From positions 1 to 29,309 of the forward strand of contig UNSJ01000025.1 of assembly GCA_900548405.1 (NCBI GenBank): a DNA stretch of 29,309 nucleotides, given 5' to 3'. The notes under the pieces are model-generated. The model was not told the DNA's origin, made no database searches, and was given only the letters and a program-made list of their open reading frames with translations. Source of the DNA: Candidatus Gastranaerophilales bacterium. Its GTDB lineage: Bacteria; Cyanobacteriota; Vampirovibrionia; Gastranaerophilales; Gastranaerophilaceae. This document shows positions 5,784 through 16,240 of this stretch, piece by piece (positions within the stretch are counted from its first letter, which is position 1; each line of letters starts with the position of its first letter). The position numbers and the translations under genes are program-made.

Positions 5784-7088
5784 ATGGTACAAGATGAAAA
5801 CAAAACAGAGGTTATAGTTGTCGGAGGCGGACCTGCAGGAATTTCTTGTGCGGTTACGATTGCAAGAGCAGGAAAGAACGTTGTTTTAATTGAGCGCGGA
5901 AAGTTTTCCGGCAGTAAAAACGTTTTTGGCGGTGCAATCTATGCTCAGCCTACACGCGAAATTTTTCCGGATTTTGAAAAAACTGCTCCTCTTGAAAGGG
6001 CAAATATTGAACATAAATATGCACTTTTAGGTGAGGAAGATGCAACTGTTATATCTTATAAGAAAAAGCATAAAGAACCCGTAAGTTACAGCGTTATTCG
6101 CGGCAAGTTCGACCGATGGATGGCAGATGAGGCTAAAAAAGAAGGTGTTATTCTTGTTGAAGAAACTGTTGTTAGGGAATTAATTATTGAAGACGGATTT
6201 GTTAAAGGTGTTAAAACCGAATTGGAAGATTATTATGCTGACATTGTTGTTCTTGCTGACGGGGTTAACTCTCTTTTAGCAAAACAAATCGGGCTTCGAG
6301 GTGATATTAAACCCGAAGACGTTGCATTAAGCGTAAAAGAAGTTATTAAACTTCCAAAAGATATAATTAATAACCGTTTTCATGTTGAAGATAATGAAGG
6401 CTGTGTTTATGAATTATTTGGCGGTCCTATGCTCGGGATGCTTGGCTTGGGCTTTATGTATACAAACAAAGAATCTGTTACAATAGGTCTGGGTATTACT
6501 TTAAGCGAACTTGTCGAACACGGATTAAGACCGTATGATATGTTAGACGAATTAAAAGCTCATCCTGAAATTGCACCTTTAATTAAAGACGGAGAACTTG
6601 TTGAGTATTCTGCTCATTTAATTCCTGAAGGCGGATATAAAAAAGTACCGCTTCTTTTTGGAGCAGGTGTAATGGTATGCGGTGATGCGGCGATGTTTGT
6701 TAATAACCTTCACTGGGAAGGCACTAATCTTGCTATGATTTCAGGTAAAATCGCAGGAGAAACTGCTGTTATAGCGCTTGGTAAAGGCGATTTTTCGGAA
6801 CGTTCACTGATAAGATATCAGGAAGAACTTGAAGATTCTTTCATTATGAAAGATTTGAGAACTTACCGTGATTTGATGAGCGGAATTCATGAAAGGAGAA
6901 CAGAATTTTTAGGATATTATCCTAAAAAAATTAATTCGTTCTTTGAAATGTTTACTTCTGTTGACGGTGTTCCTAAACGCGAAAAATATTGGGATTTTAT
7001 TAAAAGCTTTTTTAAAGAAAGAAAAATATTTGAGCTGTTTAAAGACGGCTGGGCAGCAGTTAAATTATTGTGGAGTATTTTAAAATGA
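5784..7088 (+). CDS. fixC: FixC-like FAD-dependent oxidoreductase (ETF:quinone oxidoreductase family)
   Basis: From ATG 5784 the protein is 434 residues. The dinucleotide-binding motif EVIVVGGGPAGISCAVTIARAG lies at 9-30, followed by VLIERG; a later FAD contact segment GAGVMVCGDAAMFVNNLHWEG is near residue 290 and is typical of FixC. Family members bind FAD and pass electrons between electron-transfer flavoprotein (FixAB/EtfAB) and the quinone pool or ferredoxin. The partner ferredoxin gene overlaps its stop by four bases (ATGA). No fixAB/etfAB genes are present here, so they must be elsewhere or the pair works with another donor. An in-frame TTG/ATG at 5739-5744 would add 15 residues, but it lies in the predicted promoter. 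Confidence 0.88.
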   Translation: MVQDENKTEVIVVGGGPAGISCAVTIARAGKNVVLIERGKFSGSKNVFGGAIYAQPTREIFPDFEKTAPLERANIEHKYALLGEEDATVISYKKKHKEPVSYSVIRGKFDRWMADEAKKEGVILVEETVVRELIIEDGFVKGVKTELEDYYADIVVLADGVNSLLAKQIGLRGDIKPEDVALSVKEVIKLPKDIINNRFHVEDNEGCVYELFGGPMLGMLGLGFMYTNKESVTIGLGITLSELVEHGLRPYDMLDELKAHPEIAPLIKDGELVEYSAHLIPEGGYKKVPLLFGAGVMVCGDAAMFVNNLHWEGTNLAMISGKIAGETAVIALGKGDFSERSLIRYQEELEDSFIMKDLRTYRDLMSGIHERRTEFLGYYPKKINSFFEMFTSVDGVPKREKYWDFIKSFFKERKIFELFKDGWAAVKLLWSILK

Positions 7089-7363
7089 GTAATCTTGAAG
7101 ATAAATTATATACTGTAAAATATACCCCTGATGCAACTTCTCACCTGCAGCCGGTTCAGGAGTGTTGTCGTTTATGCAAATCCAAAATTTGTACTACGGT
7201 TTGTCCCGCAGGTGTTTACGAGTGGGATGAGGATAACCGTAAGCTTATTGTAAATTATGAAAACTGTCTTGAATGCGGTGCCTGCAGAATTGTCTGCGAA
7301 AGTTCATCTTTGGGCTGGGAATATCCGAAAGGAACTAAGGGAGTTACGTTTAAACAGGGATAA
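7085..7363 (+). CDS. fixX: FixX-like ferredoxin
   Basis: The chosen start ATG 7085 overlaps the fixC stop (ATGA), with GGAG about nine bases upstream; the protein has 92 residues. Cysteines at 27, 28, 31, 36 and 40 (ending CPAGVY) and a second group CLECGACRIVC at 61-71 are the iron-sulfur ligands. The C-x2-C-x2-C-x3-C group plus the C-P motif match FixX proteins, which are the iron-sulfur partner of FixC and correspond to the C-terminal domain of mitochondrial ETF:quinone oxidoreductase. The first group also has enough Cys for a second cluster, although FixX normally holds one; this cannot be decided from sequence alone. Translational coupling implies equal amounts of FixC and FixX. Confidence 0.9.
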   Translation: MSNLEDKLYTVKYTPDATSHLQPVQECCRLCKSKICTTVCPAGVYEWDEDNRKLIVNYENCLECGACRIVCESSSLGWEYPKGTKGVTFKQG

Positions 7364-7381
7364 ATTTTTTCTAATTTCTAC

Positions 7382-7410
7382 TTGACATATTCTTCTAAAA
7401 CCTTCATAAT
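7382..7410 (+). promoter_or_regulatory. Promoter for the RWYD-repeat gene
   Basis: A perfect -35 box TTGACA (7382-7387) and CATAAT (7405-7410) are 17 bases apart. AAGGAG then precedes the ATG at 7443 by seven bases. Confidence 0.7.
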
Positions 7411-7442
7411 TGACTTATTAGAGGAGTATAAGGAGAGGCGTT

Positions 7443-7820
7443 ATGAAAGAAGAATACACAAATCAGCACAGACGCTGGTATGACAAAGATCCTGTTTTAT
7501 CACAAGCAGTCAGAACTCTTGAAGAAACAGATGATGAAACCCAAATTAAAATAGCATTAAATCTTATTAAAATTATTATTGAGCATAATATCGAAGATGA
7601 AAAATTCGAAGCTGTTGAAGATATTATTAATGCAGTAGGTTCAGGACTTGATGATAACAAAAAAGGACGCTGGTATGATATAGATTCAACAGTGAGAACT
7701 GCTATGGGTATGCTTCAAAACTGTCCTTCAACTACCCAGCACATTATTGCTAAAGAAATGGCAAAAATGGTTGTTGATTCTATAAAAAAAGAAGAAGAAA
7801 TTGATGAGGATTCAGAATAA
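7443..7820 (+). CDS. RWYD-repeat protein of unknown function
   Basis: This is a 125-residue acidic, soluble, mainly helical protein with no signal peptide. It contains an internal duplication: RWYDKDPVLSQAVRTL at 11-26 and RWYDIDSTVRTAMGML at 76-91, each followed by a helix (QIKIALNLIKIIIE and HIIAKEMAKMVVD). The spacing between repeats is 65 residues. I know of no characterised family with this signature. It has its own consensus promoter and a strong ribosome site, which suggests good expression. Possible roles include a small helical-bundle adaptor or regulator, but there is no direct evidence. The neighbours (fixX before, a convergent secreted protein after) do not define a pathway. Confidence 0.75.
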   Translation: MKEEYTNQHRRWYDKDPVLSQAVRTLEETDDETQIKIALNLIKIIIEHNIEDEKFEAVEDIINAVGSGLDDNKKGRWYDIDSTVRTAMGMLQNCPSTTQHIIAKEMAKMVVDSIKKEEEIDEDSE

Positions 7821-7836
7821 ATATAGTTTTATTTAA

Positions 7837-8400
7837 CTATAATTTGATAGTTCTGAATACTGTATAATATCTGTAATTGCCCCAGTAAATTATTACTGAT
7901 ATAAAATTGTTATCCAAATCAGTTGTTTCCAAAAACGTGTTTGGTGCAGGTTTTCGCTGTGAACTTTTTACGGTTTTGCCTATAAAATCGTAGAATTTTA
8001 TATGGAATTTTTGTGATGGTGTAAGTTTGGCTTTAGGTAAATTTTCATCATAAAATCCCATAGGAACTATTTCTCTGTTGTATGCAGGAATTATATATTT
8101 AACTTTTCCCTGCTCTTTAAATAATATATACCAGTTGCCTTTGTGCTGGCGGGGGGTTAAGAGGTAGTATCCGGGTTCAATTGTTGTAGACTTGAAAAAT
8201 AATGGTGAAGTAAGCCTGAATAACGGATAAGGTGACCATGATGTAGACTGAGTGTCATATAGTTCTCCCGGGTCAACGTTATGTACATAGGAAAAATCAG
8301 CTTCAGGTAAATCCCTGTATACTTGTTCATAATCAATATCATTTGCAACAACAGCAGAACAAGTCAATAATAAACATAAAATCACAAGAATATTTTTCAT
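7837..8400 (-). CDS. Secreted protein of unknown function, 187 aa
   Basis: The protein starts with a signal peptide (MKNILVILCLLLTCSAVVA). The mature chain is rich in aromatic residues and beta-strand patterns (GYYLLTPRQHKGNWYILFKEQGK at about 77-99, then YWGNYRYYTVFRTIKL at the C-terminus), suggesting a compact beta-sheet domain. I do not recognise a family. The start is set by the signal peptide; no ribosome site precedes it, and a TTGCTT-16-TAAAAT promoter ends six bases before the ATG, implying a leaderless mRNA. It converges on the RWYD-repeat gene with 16 bases between the ends. Confidence 0.7.
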   Translation of the reverse strand: MKNILVILCLLLTCSAVVANDIDYEQVYRDLPEADFSYVHNVDPGELYDTQSTSWSPYPLFRLTSPLFFKSTTIEPGYYLLTPRQHKGNWYILFKEQGKVKYIIPAYNREIVPMGFYDENLPKAKLTPSQKFHIKFYDFIGKTVKSSQRKPAPNTFLETTDLDNNFISVIIYWGNYRYYTVFRTIKL

Positions 8401-8406
8401 ATATCT

Positions 8407-8434
8407 ATTTTAATGGTTCAGTTAAAAAAAGCAA
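8407..8434 (-). promoter_or_regulatory. Promoter for the 8400 gene, leaderless
   Basis: On the minus strand TTGCTT (8429-8434) and TAAAAT (8407-8412) are 16 bases apart and the ATG starts six bases later. Confidence 0.55.
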
Positions 8435-8442
8435 GTTTTTTA

Positions 8443-8464
8443 TGATAAAATATCAGTACTGATA
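8443..8464 (+). promoter_or_regulatory. Extended -10 promoter and perfect palindrome before the agmatinase-family gene
   Basis: TGATAAAAT (8443-8451) is an extended -10 box. It runs straight into TATCAGTACTGATA (8451-8464), a perfect 14-base palindrome placed where transcription should begin. This is a plausible operator for a dimeric repressor. The ribosome site AAGGAG follows at 8472-8477. Confidence 0.45.
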
Positions 8465-8484
8465 AGGATAGTAAGGAGAAATTT

Positions 8485-11294
<2,810 letters not shown>

Positions 11295-11308
11295 AAGGTA
11301 AAGGATTT

Positions 11309-11731
11309 ATGAGAAAAAATACTAAAATTATACAGATATCAGGATTACGCGGAATTTTGATGCTGATTTTCGTTGCAACTTGTCTTGCAGCGGGCTTCAT
11401 TGCTTTTCCTGCAATAATGGCTATGTATGCTTGGAACTATGCAGGAAATTTTGTTGCAATTCCTGTTATTAATATTTATCAGGGCTTAATGTTATGGGCT
11501 ATCATTGCAATTTCAGGATTTATCATCAATGACAGAAAGAAATTCCTTATCGCATTTAAGGCACCCGGTCAGCTTAGTGATGAAGAAATGAAAAAATTGC
11601 TTGATCGTGTAAAAGTTCAGACACAAGCTCAAACTTTAAACTCAATGGTTTTAAAAGCAGGTGATGTTAAGCCTGTTGAGAAAAAAGAGAAAACAGAAGA
11701 AATTTCAGAGAATAAAAAGGAGAATGTATGA
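11309..11731 (+). CDS. Two-helix membrane protein of unknown function
   Basis: The 140-residue protein has two hydrophobic segments (about 12-38 and 46-73) and a charged cytoplasm-type tail (76-140) that ends in a Lys/Glu-rich stretch. AAAGGA lies seven bases before the ATG, and the gene starts 14 bases after ligA. Its final bases overlap the start of the SIMPL gene (ATGA). I recognise no family. The tight spacing suggests co-translation with the SIMPL protein, so a joint envelope role is possible. Confidence 0.7.
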   Translation: MRKNTKIIQISGLRGILMLIFVATCLAAGFIAFPAIMAMYAWNYAGNFVAIPVINIYQGLMLWAIIAISGFIINDRKKFLIAFKAPGQLSDEEMKKLLDRVKVQTQAQTLNSMVLKAGDVKPVEKKEKTEEISENKKENV

Positions 11732-12465
11732 AAAAAGTATTATTAACAGCTGCAGTACTGGGCTTATTAATTGGAGCAGCACCGCTTTCAACTCAAGCTG
11801 TAACCGCAGCGGTAGAAAGAGGTTATATTTCTGTAAGTACAACCGCAAATACAGAACTTGCGCCTGATGTTGCAGAAGTTTCAATTGCTGTTCAAACAAC
11901 TGATTCCAAATCTATGCAGAAGGCTACTATTCAAAACAAAGAAATATCCGATAAAGTTATTGCTGCTTTAAAATCAATGATTAATACAGCTGACGGTGAT
12001 TATATCAAAACTTCCGATTTTAATGCTTCACCTATTTACAGCTACTCAGGCAGCAGAAGAACTCTTGATAAATATCAGGTTTCAAACTCTATTATAATTC
12101 ATACAAAATCTATTGAAAAAGTTGGTTCTATGATTGACAAAGCAATAGCTTTAGGTGCTACAAATGTAGACAGTCTTGCTTTTTCGGTTTCTAATTACGA
12201 AAATCAATGTAATGACCTGCTTGCAATAGCAACTAAAAAAGCTCAAAACAGAGCAAATGCAATTGCAAAAACAGTTCCTACATCTATAACAGGAATCCGT
12301 TCAATGGATGTAAGCTGCAGTGCAAATAATGCATATCGTCCTCAATACAGAATGATGATGGCTAAGAATATGGATGCTGCAGGTGCTGAATCTTCTTCAA
12401 CATCTATTGAAAAAGGTGTTGTAAAAGTATTTGCAACAGTAAATGCAAGCTTTTTTGTAAAATAG
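11728..12465 (+). CDS. SIMPL-domain (DUF541) exported protein
   Basis: The protein has 245 residues with a signal peptide (cleavage after about residue 24, QAVTA). The mature part shows the SIMPL pattern: ISVSTTANTELAPDVAEVSIAVQT near 34-57, a YQVSNSIIIHTKSIEKVGSMIDKAI segment near 114-138, and an NRANAIAKTV helix near 176-185. SIMPL proteins (E. coli YggE, BP26) are periplasmic or outer-membrane oligomers linked with stress tolerance; the biochemical role is unclear. The start is coupled to the preceding membrane protein by a four-base overlap, with AAAAGGAG upstream. A terminator shared with the converging operon follows. Confidence 0.88.
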   Translation: MKKVLLTAAVLGLLIGAAPLSTQAVTAAVERGYISVSTTANTELAPDVAEVSIAVQTTDSKSMQKATIQNKEISDKVIAALKSMINTADGDYIKTSDFNASPIYSYSGSRRTLDKYQVSNSIIIHTKSIEKVGSMIDKAIALGATNVDSLAFSVSNYENQCNDLLAIATKKAQNRANAIAKTVPTSITGIRSMDVSCSANNAYRPQYRMMMAKNMDAAGAESSSTSIEKGVVKVFATVNASFFVK

Positions 12466-12483
12466 GATAAAGATAAGTATAAA

Positions 12484-12514
12484 AAAACACCCCTTATATA
12501 AGGGGGGTTTTTTT
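12484..12514. terminator. Bidirectional terminator
   Basis: CCCCTT-ATAT-AAGGGG is flanked by an A run on the left and seven T on the right, so it can end both the plus-strand speB-ligA operon and the minus-strand lpt operon. Confidence 0.8.
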
Positions 12515-12520
12515 ATGTTT

Positions 12521-13324
12521 TTATTTAACTACCATAAATGATTTTAAACTTCTTCCGCCCCCATCACCCACAGATGTTACACTGTATTTGTTCAGGTAAT
12601 TCATAGAGGTGGAGCTTCCTCCGTCAAAAGCCATTGCCCTGTCAAATCCAAGCTTTTTTACATAGTCCTGTACTTCATATAAGTCCATCGGGTGCTTGTC
12701 TGTAATTATAAGAACATGAGCTTCACCGTCTTTCAATCCTATTATTGTTCTTGCTGTTTTATGCAGTACCGAGCAGCTTTCGCGGATAATTTCACCGTCT
12801 TTTTTAACGATAAAAAATTCTTCTTCAAGTCTTAACTGCGGATAAATTAAAGGACCACCCTGCGCTGAAGTAATAATTGTACAGCCAAAGTTTACAGGAC
12901 TTTTGTGAGGTACGATTTCATAGTGGTATTGAACTTTTCCCTCATTGCATTCAACTATTCTGAATTCAGTTCTGTTTAATATTTTGTCTAAATTTTTTCT
13001 GTACATAGGGTTATTAATAAGGCTTTCGTTAAACAAAGGATCTTCAGCAATATTTCTGTCCGTAATAACGTATGATATTGTTTTGCCGTTATTAGGATCA
13101 AAAAATCCTGCATTAACAGTCAGTCTTGATTTTGTTTTCTGATGTGCTTCTTTATTAGTTACAAGACTGTCAGAACTTACGAATTTTATCTGTTTTTTTA
13201 TCTTTTCACCTTTTAATATTATATGGTAAATTCCGTCATCATAACTAATATCAATAGGCGGTGCAGCTAATACTGAGCCTGCTGTTATGAATAAAGAAAT
13301 TAATAATAGCAAATATTTTTTCAT
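12521..13324 (-). CDS. Secreted phosphodiester glycosidase-like protein (NAGPA/DUF2233 family)
   Basis: The start chosen is ATG 13324, just behind the permease stop with AAAGGAT overlapping that stop; an upstream in-frame start would sit inside the permease gene. The 267-residue product has a signal peptide (MKKYLLLLISLFITAGSVLA). The family pattern is visible: VNAGFFDPNNG near residue 70, a QGGPLI segment, TARTIIGLKDGEAHVLIITD, and FDGGSSTSMNY near the C-terminus. Relatives include the mammalian uncovering enzyme that removes GlcNAc from GlcNAc-phosphate-mannose, and bacterial proteins acting on phosphodiester-linked sugars. Co-transcription with lptB and lptF/G points to a role with envelope glycans or lipopolysaccharide, which is an inference. 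Confidence 0.8.
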   Translation of the reverse strand: MKKYLLLLISLFITAGSVLAAPPIDISYDDGIYHIILKGEKIKKQIKFVSSDSLVTNKEAHQKTKSRLTVNAGFFDPNNGKTISYVITDRNIAEDPLFNESLINNPMYRKNLDKILNRTEFRIVECNEGKVQYHYEIVPHKSPVNFGCTIITSAQGGPLIYPQLRLEEEFFIVKKDGEIIRESCSVLHKTARTIIGLKDGEAHVLIITDKHPMDLYEVQDYVKKLGFDRAMAFDGGSSTSMNYLNKYSVTSVGDGGGRSLKSFMVVK

Positions 13325-13326
13325 AT

Positions 13327-14442
13327 TTATAAATCCTTTGATTTGTAAAATGCAACGATAGCACACAGAAATGCAAATGGCGGGAATATTGCCGTAATAA
13401 ACGGATGAACAACTCCTTTTTCTGCCAAAAGGTCAAAGAACGGCAGAGTTATATAATACATGAATATACAGCCTATTGCGATTGTAAATCCGACTAATCT
13501 TTGTTCACGCGGTTTACTGAAACCTAGCAAAGCTCCCATTATAGCTAGCAGAACGCAGACAAAAGGGTGGAAAAATCTTTGAAGATATTTGTTAAGCATA
13601 TACCTGTATTCTTCGTCAAGACCTTCTTTTTTTAGCAGTTTAATATATCTGTTTAAATCTCTGTTATTAATTTCGCGTTCTTTTTTGACAGAATATGTCA
13701 TTAAAGTAAACGCATTTTGTGCAGAAACACCTTGCAGAATATCCATAGTCGGTATTTTGCTTATGTCAATAAAAATACCGTCATTTGATATTTTATATCT
13801 TGTTACATCAGATAAGGTCCACTTATTGGGATAATTCTTCCCGATTTTAGCGTGGTAGATATCTCTCAATTGGTGAACATCATTATATTTTTTTTGAGAA
13901 AAATCCAGAACGATAACGTTATACATAGTATCTTTTGAAAATCTTGAAACTACAACAGCTTTTGTAGGAACCTGATTTTCGTCTTTCTGGGTATAAATAT
14001 ATTGAGTAGAAATGTAACCGCCTTTAAGCGCACCCGCCTTGTTAACGGAATATGGAATTAGTTTATCAATAGTAACAAAGCACATCCATGTAACAATTAA
14101 GCTCAGTGCCAAAACAGGTGTAATAATTCTCCAGAACGACAAACCTACTGCTCTGAATATAGTAAGTTCGGAATCTTTGCTTAATTTATCAAAAGTAAAA
14201 AGTGTTCCGAGTAATAATCCAACAGGAAAAGCTTTACCTAAAATTTTCGGCAGTTCATAAAATAATACAAGTATTGCTGTTTTTACACCGAATTCTCCTG
14301 ATAAAGTTTTTTTAATCGTATTTAAAAGCATTTCAGGAGCAATCCATACAACCGTAAAAAGTAATATGGCTACAATTGAAGCAAACATTACCTGAGTGAA
14401 GATGTATTTATCATAAACTGATATTTTTGGAAGCACTCTCAT
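13327..14442 (-). CDS. LptF/LptG-type lipopolysaccharide export permease
   Basis: The protein has 371 residues. The layout is that of YjgP/YjgQ: N-terminal helices (about 14-36, 60-80, 100-120), a periplasmic beta-jellyroll region (about 130-270), then three C-terminal helices (from about 288). LptF and LptG form the membrane part of the LptB2FG transporter, which extracts lipopolysaccharide from the inner membrane. Only one such permease is next to lptB, as reported for cyanobacteria, where one LptFG-type protein may form a homodimer; a second copy elsewhere cannot be excluded. I therefore leave F versus G open. The ATG overlaps the lptB stop by one base (TAATG), indicating coupled translation. 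Confidence 0.88.
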   Translation of the reverse strand: MRVLPKISVYDKYIFTQVMFASIVAILLFTVVWIAPEMLLNTIKKTLSGEFGVKTAILVLFYELPKILGKAFPVGLLLGTLFTFDKLSKDSELTIFRAVGLSFWRIITPVLALSLIVTWMCFVTIDKLIPYSVNKAGALKGGYISTQYIYTQKDENQVPTKAVVVSRFSKDTMYNVIVLDFSQKKYNDVHQLRDIYHAKIGKNYPNKWTLSDVTRYKISNDGIFIDISKIPTMDILQGVSAQNAFTLMTYSVKKEREINNRDLNRYIKLLKKEGLDEEYRYMLNKYLQRFFHPFVCVLLAIMGALLGFSKPREQRLVGFTIAIGCIFMYYITLPFFDLLAEKGVVHPFITAIFPPFAFLCAIVAFYKSKDL

Positions 14443-15167
14443 TATAAAGCGAAATCCTTTCCTAAATAAAATTCTTTAGCAACAGGATCAACGGCAACAT
14501 CCTTACTTTTACCTTGAATTTTAATTTTGCCGTCGAATATTACGTAAGCTCTGTCAGTAATTGAAAGTGTAGCTTTAGGGTTGTGGTCCGTAATAAGAAC
14601 TCCCAAACCTTTATCTTCTGAAATTTTTCTAATATTGTCTTTAATTTCACCTATTGCAATCGGGTCAATGCCGGCAAACGGTTCGTCTAAAAGCATAAAG
14701 TCAGGGCTTGCTGCAAGTGCTCTGGCAATTTCAACACGACGTCTTTCGCCGCCTGATAATGAAACAGCTGCGTATGAACGAAGTCTTAGAATACCGAATT
14801 CTGAAAGTAATTCTTCTAATTTACGTTTTTTTTCATTTACGGTTAATTTATCGTTCATTTCAAGAACAAGTTTAATATTATCTTCAACAGACAATTTTCT
14901 GAAAATTGAAGCTTCTTGAGGAAGATATCCGATACCTGCTCTTGCACGTTCATTCATAGGCCACGCTGAAATATCTTCACCGTCAAGAAAAATATGCCCT
15001 TTGTTCGGTTTGATTAAACCAACTACCATATAAAACGTTGTGGTTTTACCTGCTCCGTTTGGTCCTAAAAGACAAACAACTTCGCCTTTATTTATATCAA
15101 AAGTGACATCATTTACAACACTTCTGTCCCCGTATATTTTGATTAGATTTTTAGCATCAATTCTCAT
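14442..15167 (-). CDS. lptB: LPS export ABC transporter ATP-binding protein LptB
   Basis: The 241-residue ATPase has Walker A GPNGAGKTT (35-43), Q-loop YLPQE near 81-85, signature LSGGERRRVEIARAL (137-151), Walker B MLLDEP (158-163) and the switch His195 in LITDHNP. The GERRRVEIARAL variant and the overall length match LptB. It powers lipopolysaccharide extraction with the downstream LptF/G-type permease. AGAGGGG precedes the ATG. No lptA or lptC lies upstream; a pilin gene diverges there instead. Confidence 0.93.
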   Translation of the reverse strand: MRIDAKNLIKIYGDRSVVNDVTFDINKGEVVCLLGPNGAGKTTTFYMVVGLIKPNKGHIFLDGEDISAWPMNERARAGIGYLPQEASIFRKLSVEDNIKLVLEMNDKLTVNEKKRKLEELLSEFGILRLRSYAAVSLSGGERRRVEIARALAASPDFMLLDEPFAGIDPIAIGEIKDNIRKISEDKGLGVLITDHNPKATLSITDRAYVIFDGKIKIQGKSKDVAVDPVAKEFYLGKDFAL

Positions 15168-15243
15168 ACATACCCCTCTAGTCTATAAAAATATTTTACT
15201 TTAAAAAAAACATTAATGCAATTATCAAATTAACCCGTTACAC

Positions 15244-15271
15244 TTGTATTTTGTCAAAAAAATGTTATAAT
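15244..15271 (+). promoter_or_regulatory. Promoter for the second pilin-like gene
   Basis: TTGTAT (15244-15249) and TATAAT (15266-15271), with a TG one base before the -10 box, are 16 bases apart. The predicted start near 15278 excludes any translation start before 15290. Confidence 0.65.
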
Positions 15272-15289
15272 ATAAGAGTAAGATATAAG

Positions 15290-15994
15290 ATGGAGTTATG
15301 GATTTTGAACAATAAAAGATTTGCTTTTACCTTAGCGGAAGTTTTGGTGACACTGGGCATTATCGGTGTCGTTTCTGCAATGACTGTACCGACATTAATG
15401 AATAATTATCAAAGACAATCATATGTTGTACAGCTTCACAAAGTTTACAACGAATTCTCTCAAGTATTTGAAAGATATATGTCTGATCAAAAAGTTGATA
15501 CTTTAAGGGAAGCAGATATTTACAACAGTCCGACAAATCTAAATACTTTTGTTAGAGATTATATTAAAGTTGTAAAAGACTGCGGAACTTCTATGGCTGA
15601 CTGTTTTGCACCAAGCTATACTTTTATAAACAATGCTAAAGTAATAAATGTTACAGGTACTTGTAATAAAGTGTTCACAATGGCAAGCGGTGCTGTTATA
15701 TGTATGGATGTTGAAAATGGTGACGGCGCAGAGGATGATGAGGGTAATCAGGAAGGCAGTATGACAAGCCTTCTCGGCAGTGTTGCAACAATTGAAGTTG
15801 ATATTAACGGACCAAAAGGACCAAATATCTATGGCAGAGATTATTTTGTTATGTATGTTACAGCTTCCGGAGAAATTGTAGATAAGAAATTCGAAGGAAA
15901 CGGAAATTCTTTCAGTACATCTGATACATCCGGCGGTTCTTCAAACGGTGCGTTCGGTCAAATTATGCATGACGGATGGGAAATGACGTACTAA
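15290..15994 (+). CDS. Type IV pilin-like protein (prepilin N-terminal motif)
   Basis: From ATG 15290 the product is 234 residues. A TTG at 15305, nine bases after GGAG, is an alternative giving a shorter leader (MNNKRFAFTLAEV). The prepilin motif RFA/FTLAEVLVTLGIIGVVSAM has Glu at +5 and a hydrophobic helix, with Ala rather than the usual Gly before the cut. The globular part has paired Cys (DCGTSMADC, and later Cys) and VDINGPKGPNIYGRDYF, nearly the same as in the poly-G pilin gene; such a loop recalls the calcium site of GspG-type pseudopilins. The tail is Gly/Ser-rich. It should be processed by prepilin peptidase and join a pilus or pseudopilus. Unlike its relative at 4364 it has an intact frame. 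Confidence 0.85.
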   Translation: MELWILNNKRFAFTLAEVLVTLGIIGVVSAMTVPTLMNNYQRQSYVVQLHKVYNEFSQVFERYMSDQKVDTLREADIYNSPTNLNTFVRDYIKVVKDCGTSMADCFAPSYTFINNAKVINVTGTCNKVFTMASGAVICMDVENGDGAEDDEGNQEGSMTSLLGSVATIEVDINGPKGPNIYGRDYFVMYVTASGEIVDKKFEGNGNSFSTSDTSGGSSNGAFGQIMHDGWEMTY

Positions 15995-16021
15995 TTTGTT
16001 TATAAATATACTTAAAAATGT

Positions 16022-16054
16022 AGAACTCTTAATAACTTAAGAGTTCTATTTTTA
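16022..16054 (+). terminator. Terminator of the second pilin-like gene
   Basis: AGAACTCTTAA-TAAC-TTAAGAGTTCT is a perfect 11-pair stem followed by ATTTTTA. Confidence 0.85.
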
Positions 16055-16183
16055 TATTAACAATTGTAAAATATATATTAGATATATGTTAAAGATATGT
16101 CAGGCAGTGGCATATATGAAATATAACCATTTTCTTTTTCTTTATTTTCTCCTACACACACTAACCTTTTACCAAATATGAGA

Positions 16184-16208
16184 TTGGCCGTTAACACGGC
16201 TATTTTTA
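16184..16208 (+). terminator. Terminator-like hairpin in the gene-free stretch
   Basis: GCCGT-TAAC-ACGGC (16187-16200) is followed by TATTTTTAT. As the pilin gene already has its own terminator upstream, this could end a short untranslated transcript starting somewhere after 16060. Confidence 0.5.
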
Positions 16209-16240
16209 TGTAAATTTACTTTAAACCCGCATGTCATAGT

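Noticed and set aside
13327..13366. Longer form of the phosphodiester glycosidase-like protein starting at 13366
   Set aside because: The extra residues overlap the permease gene and precede a textbook signal peptide; ATG 13324 has a ribosome site.
15251..15289. Extended N-terminus of the second pilin-like gene
   Set aside because: The extension covers the -10 box and predicted transcription start, so it cannot be in the mRNA.
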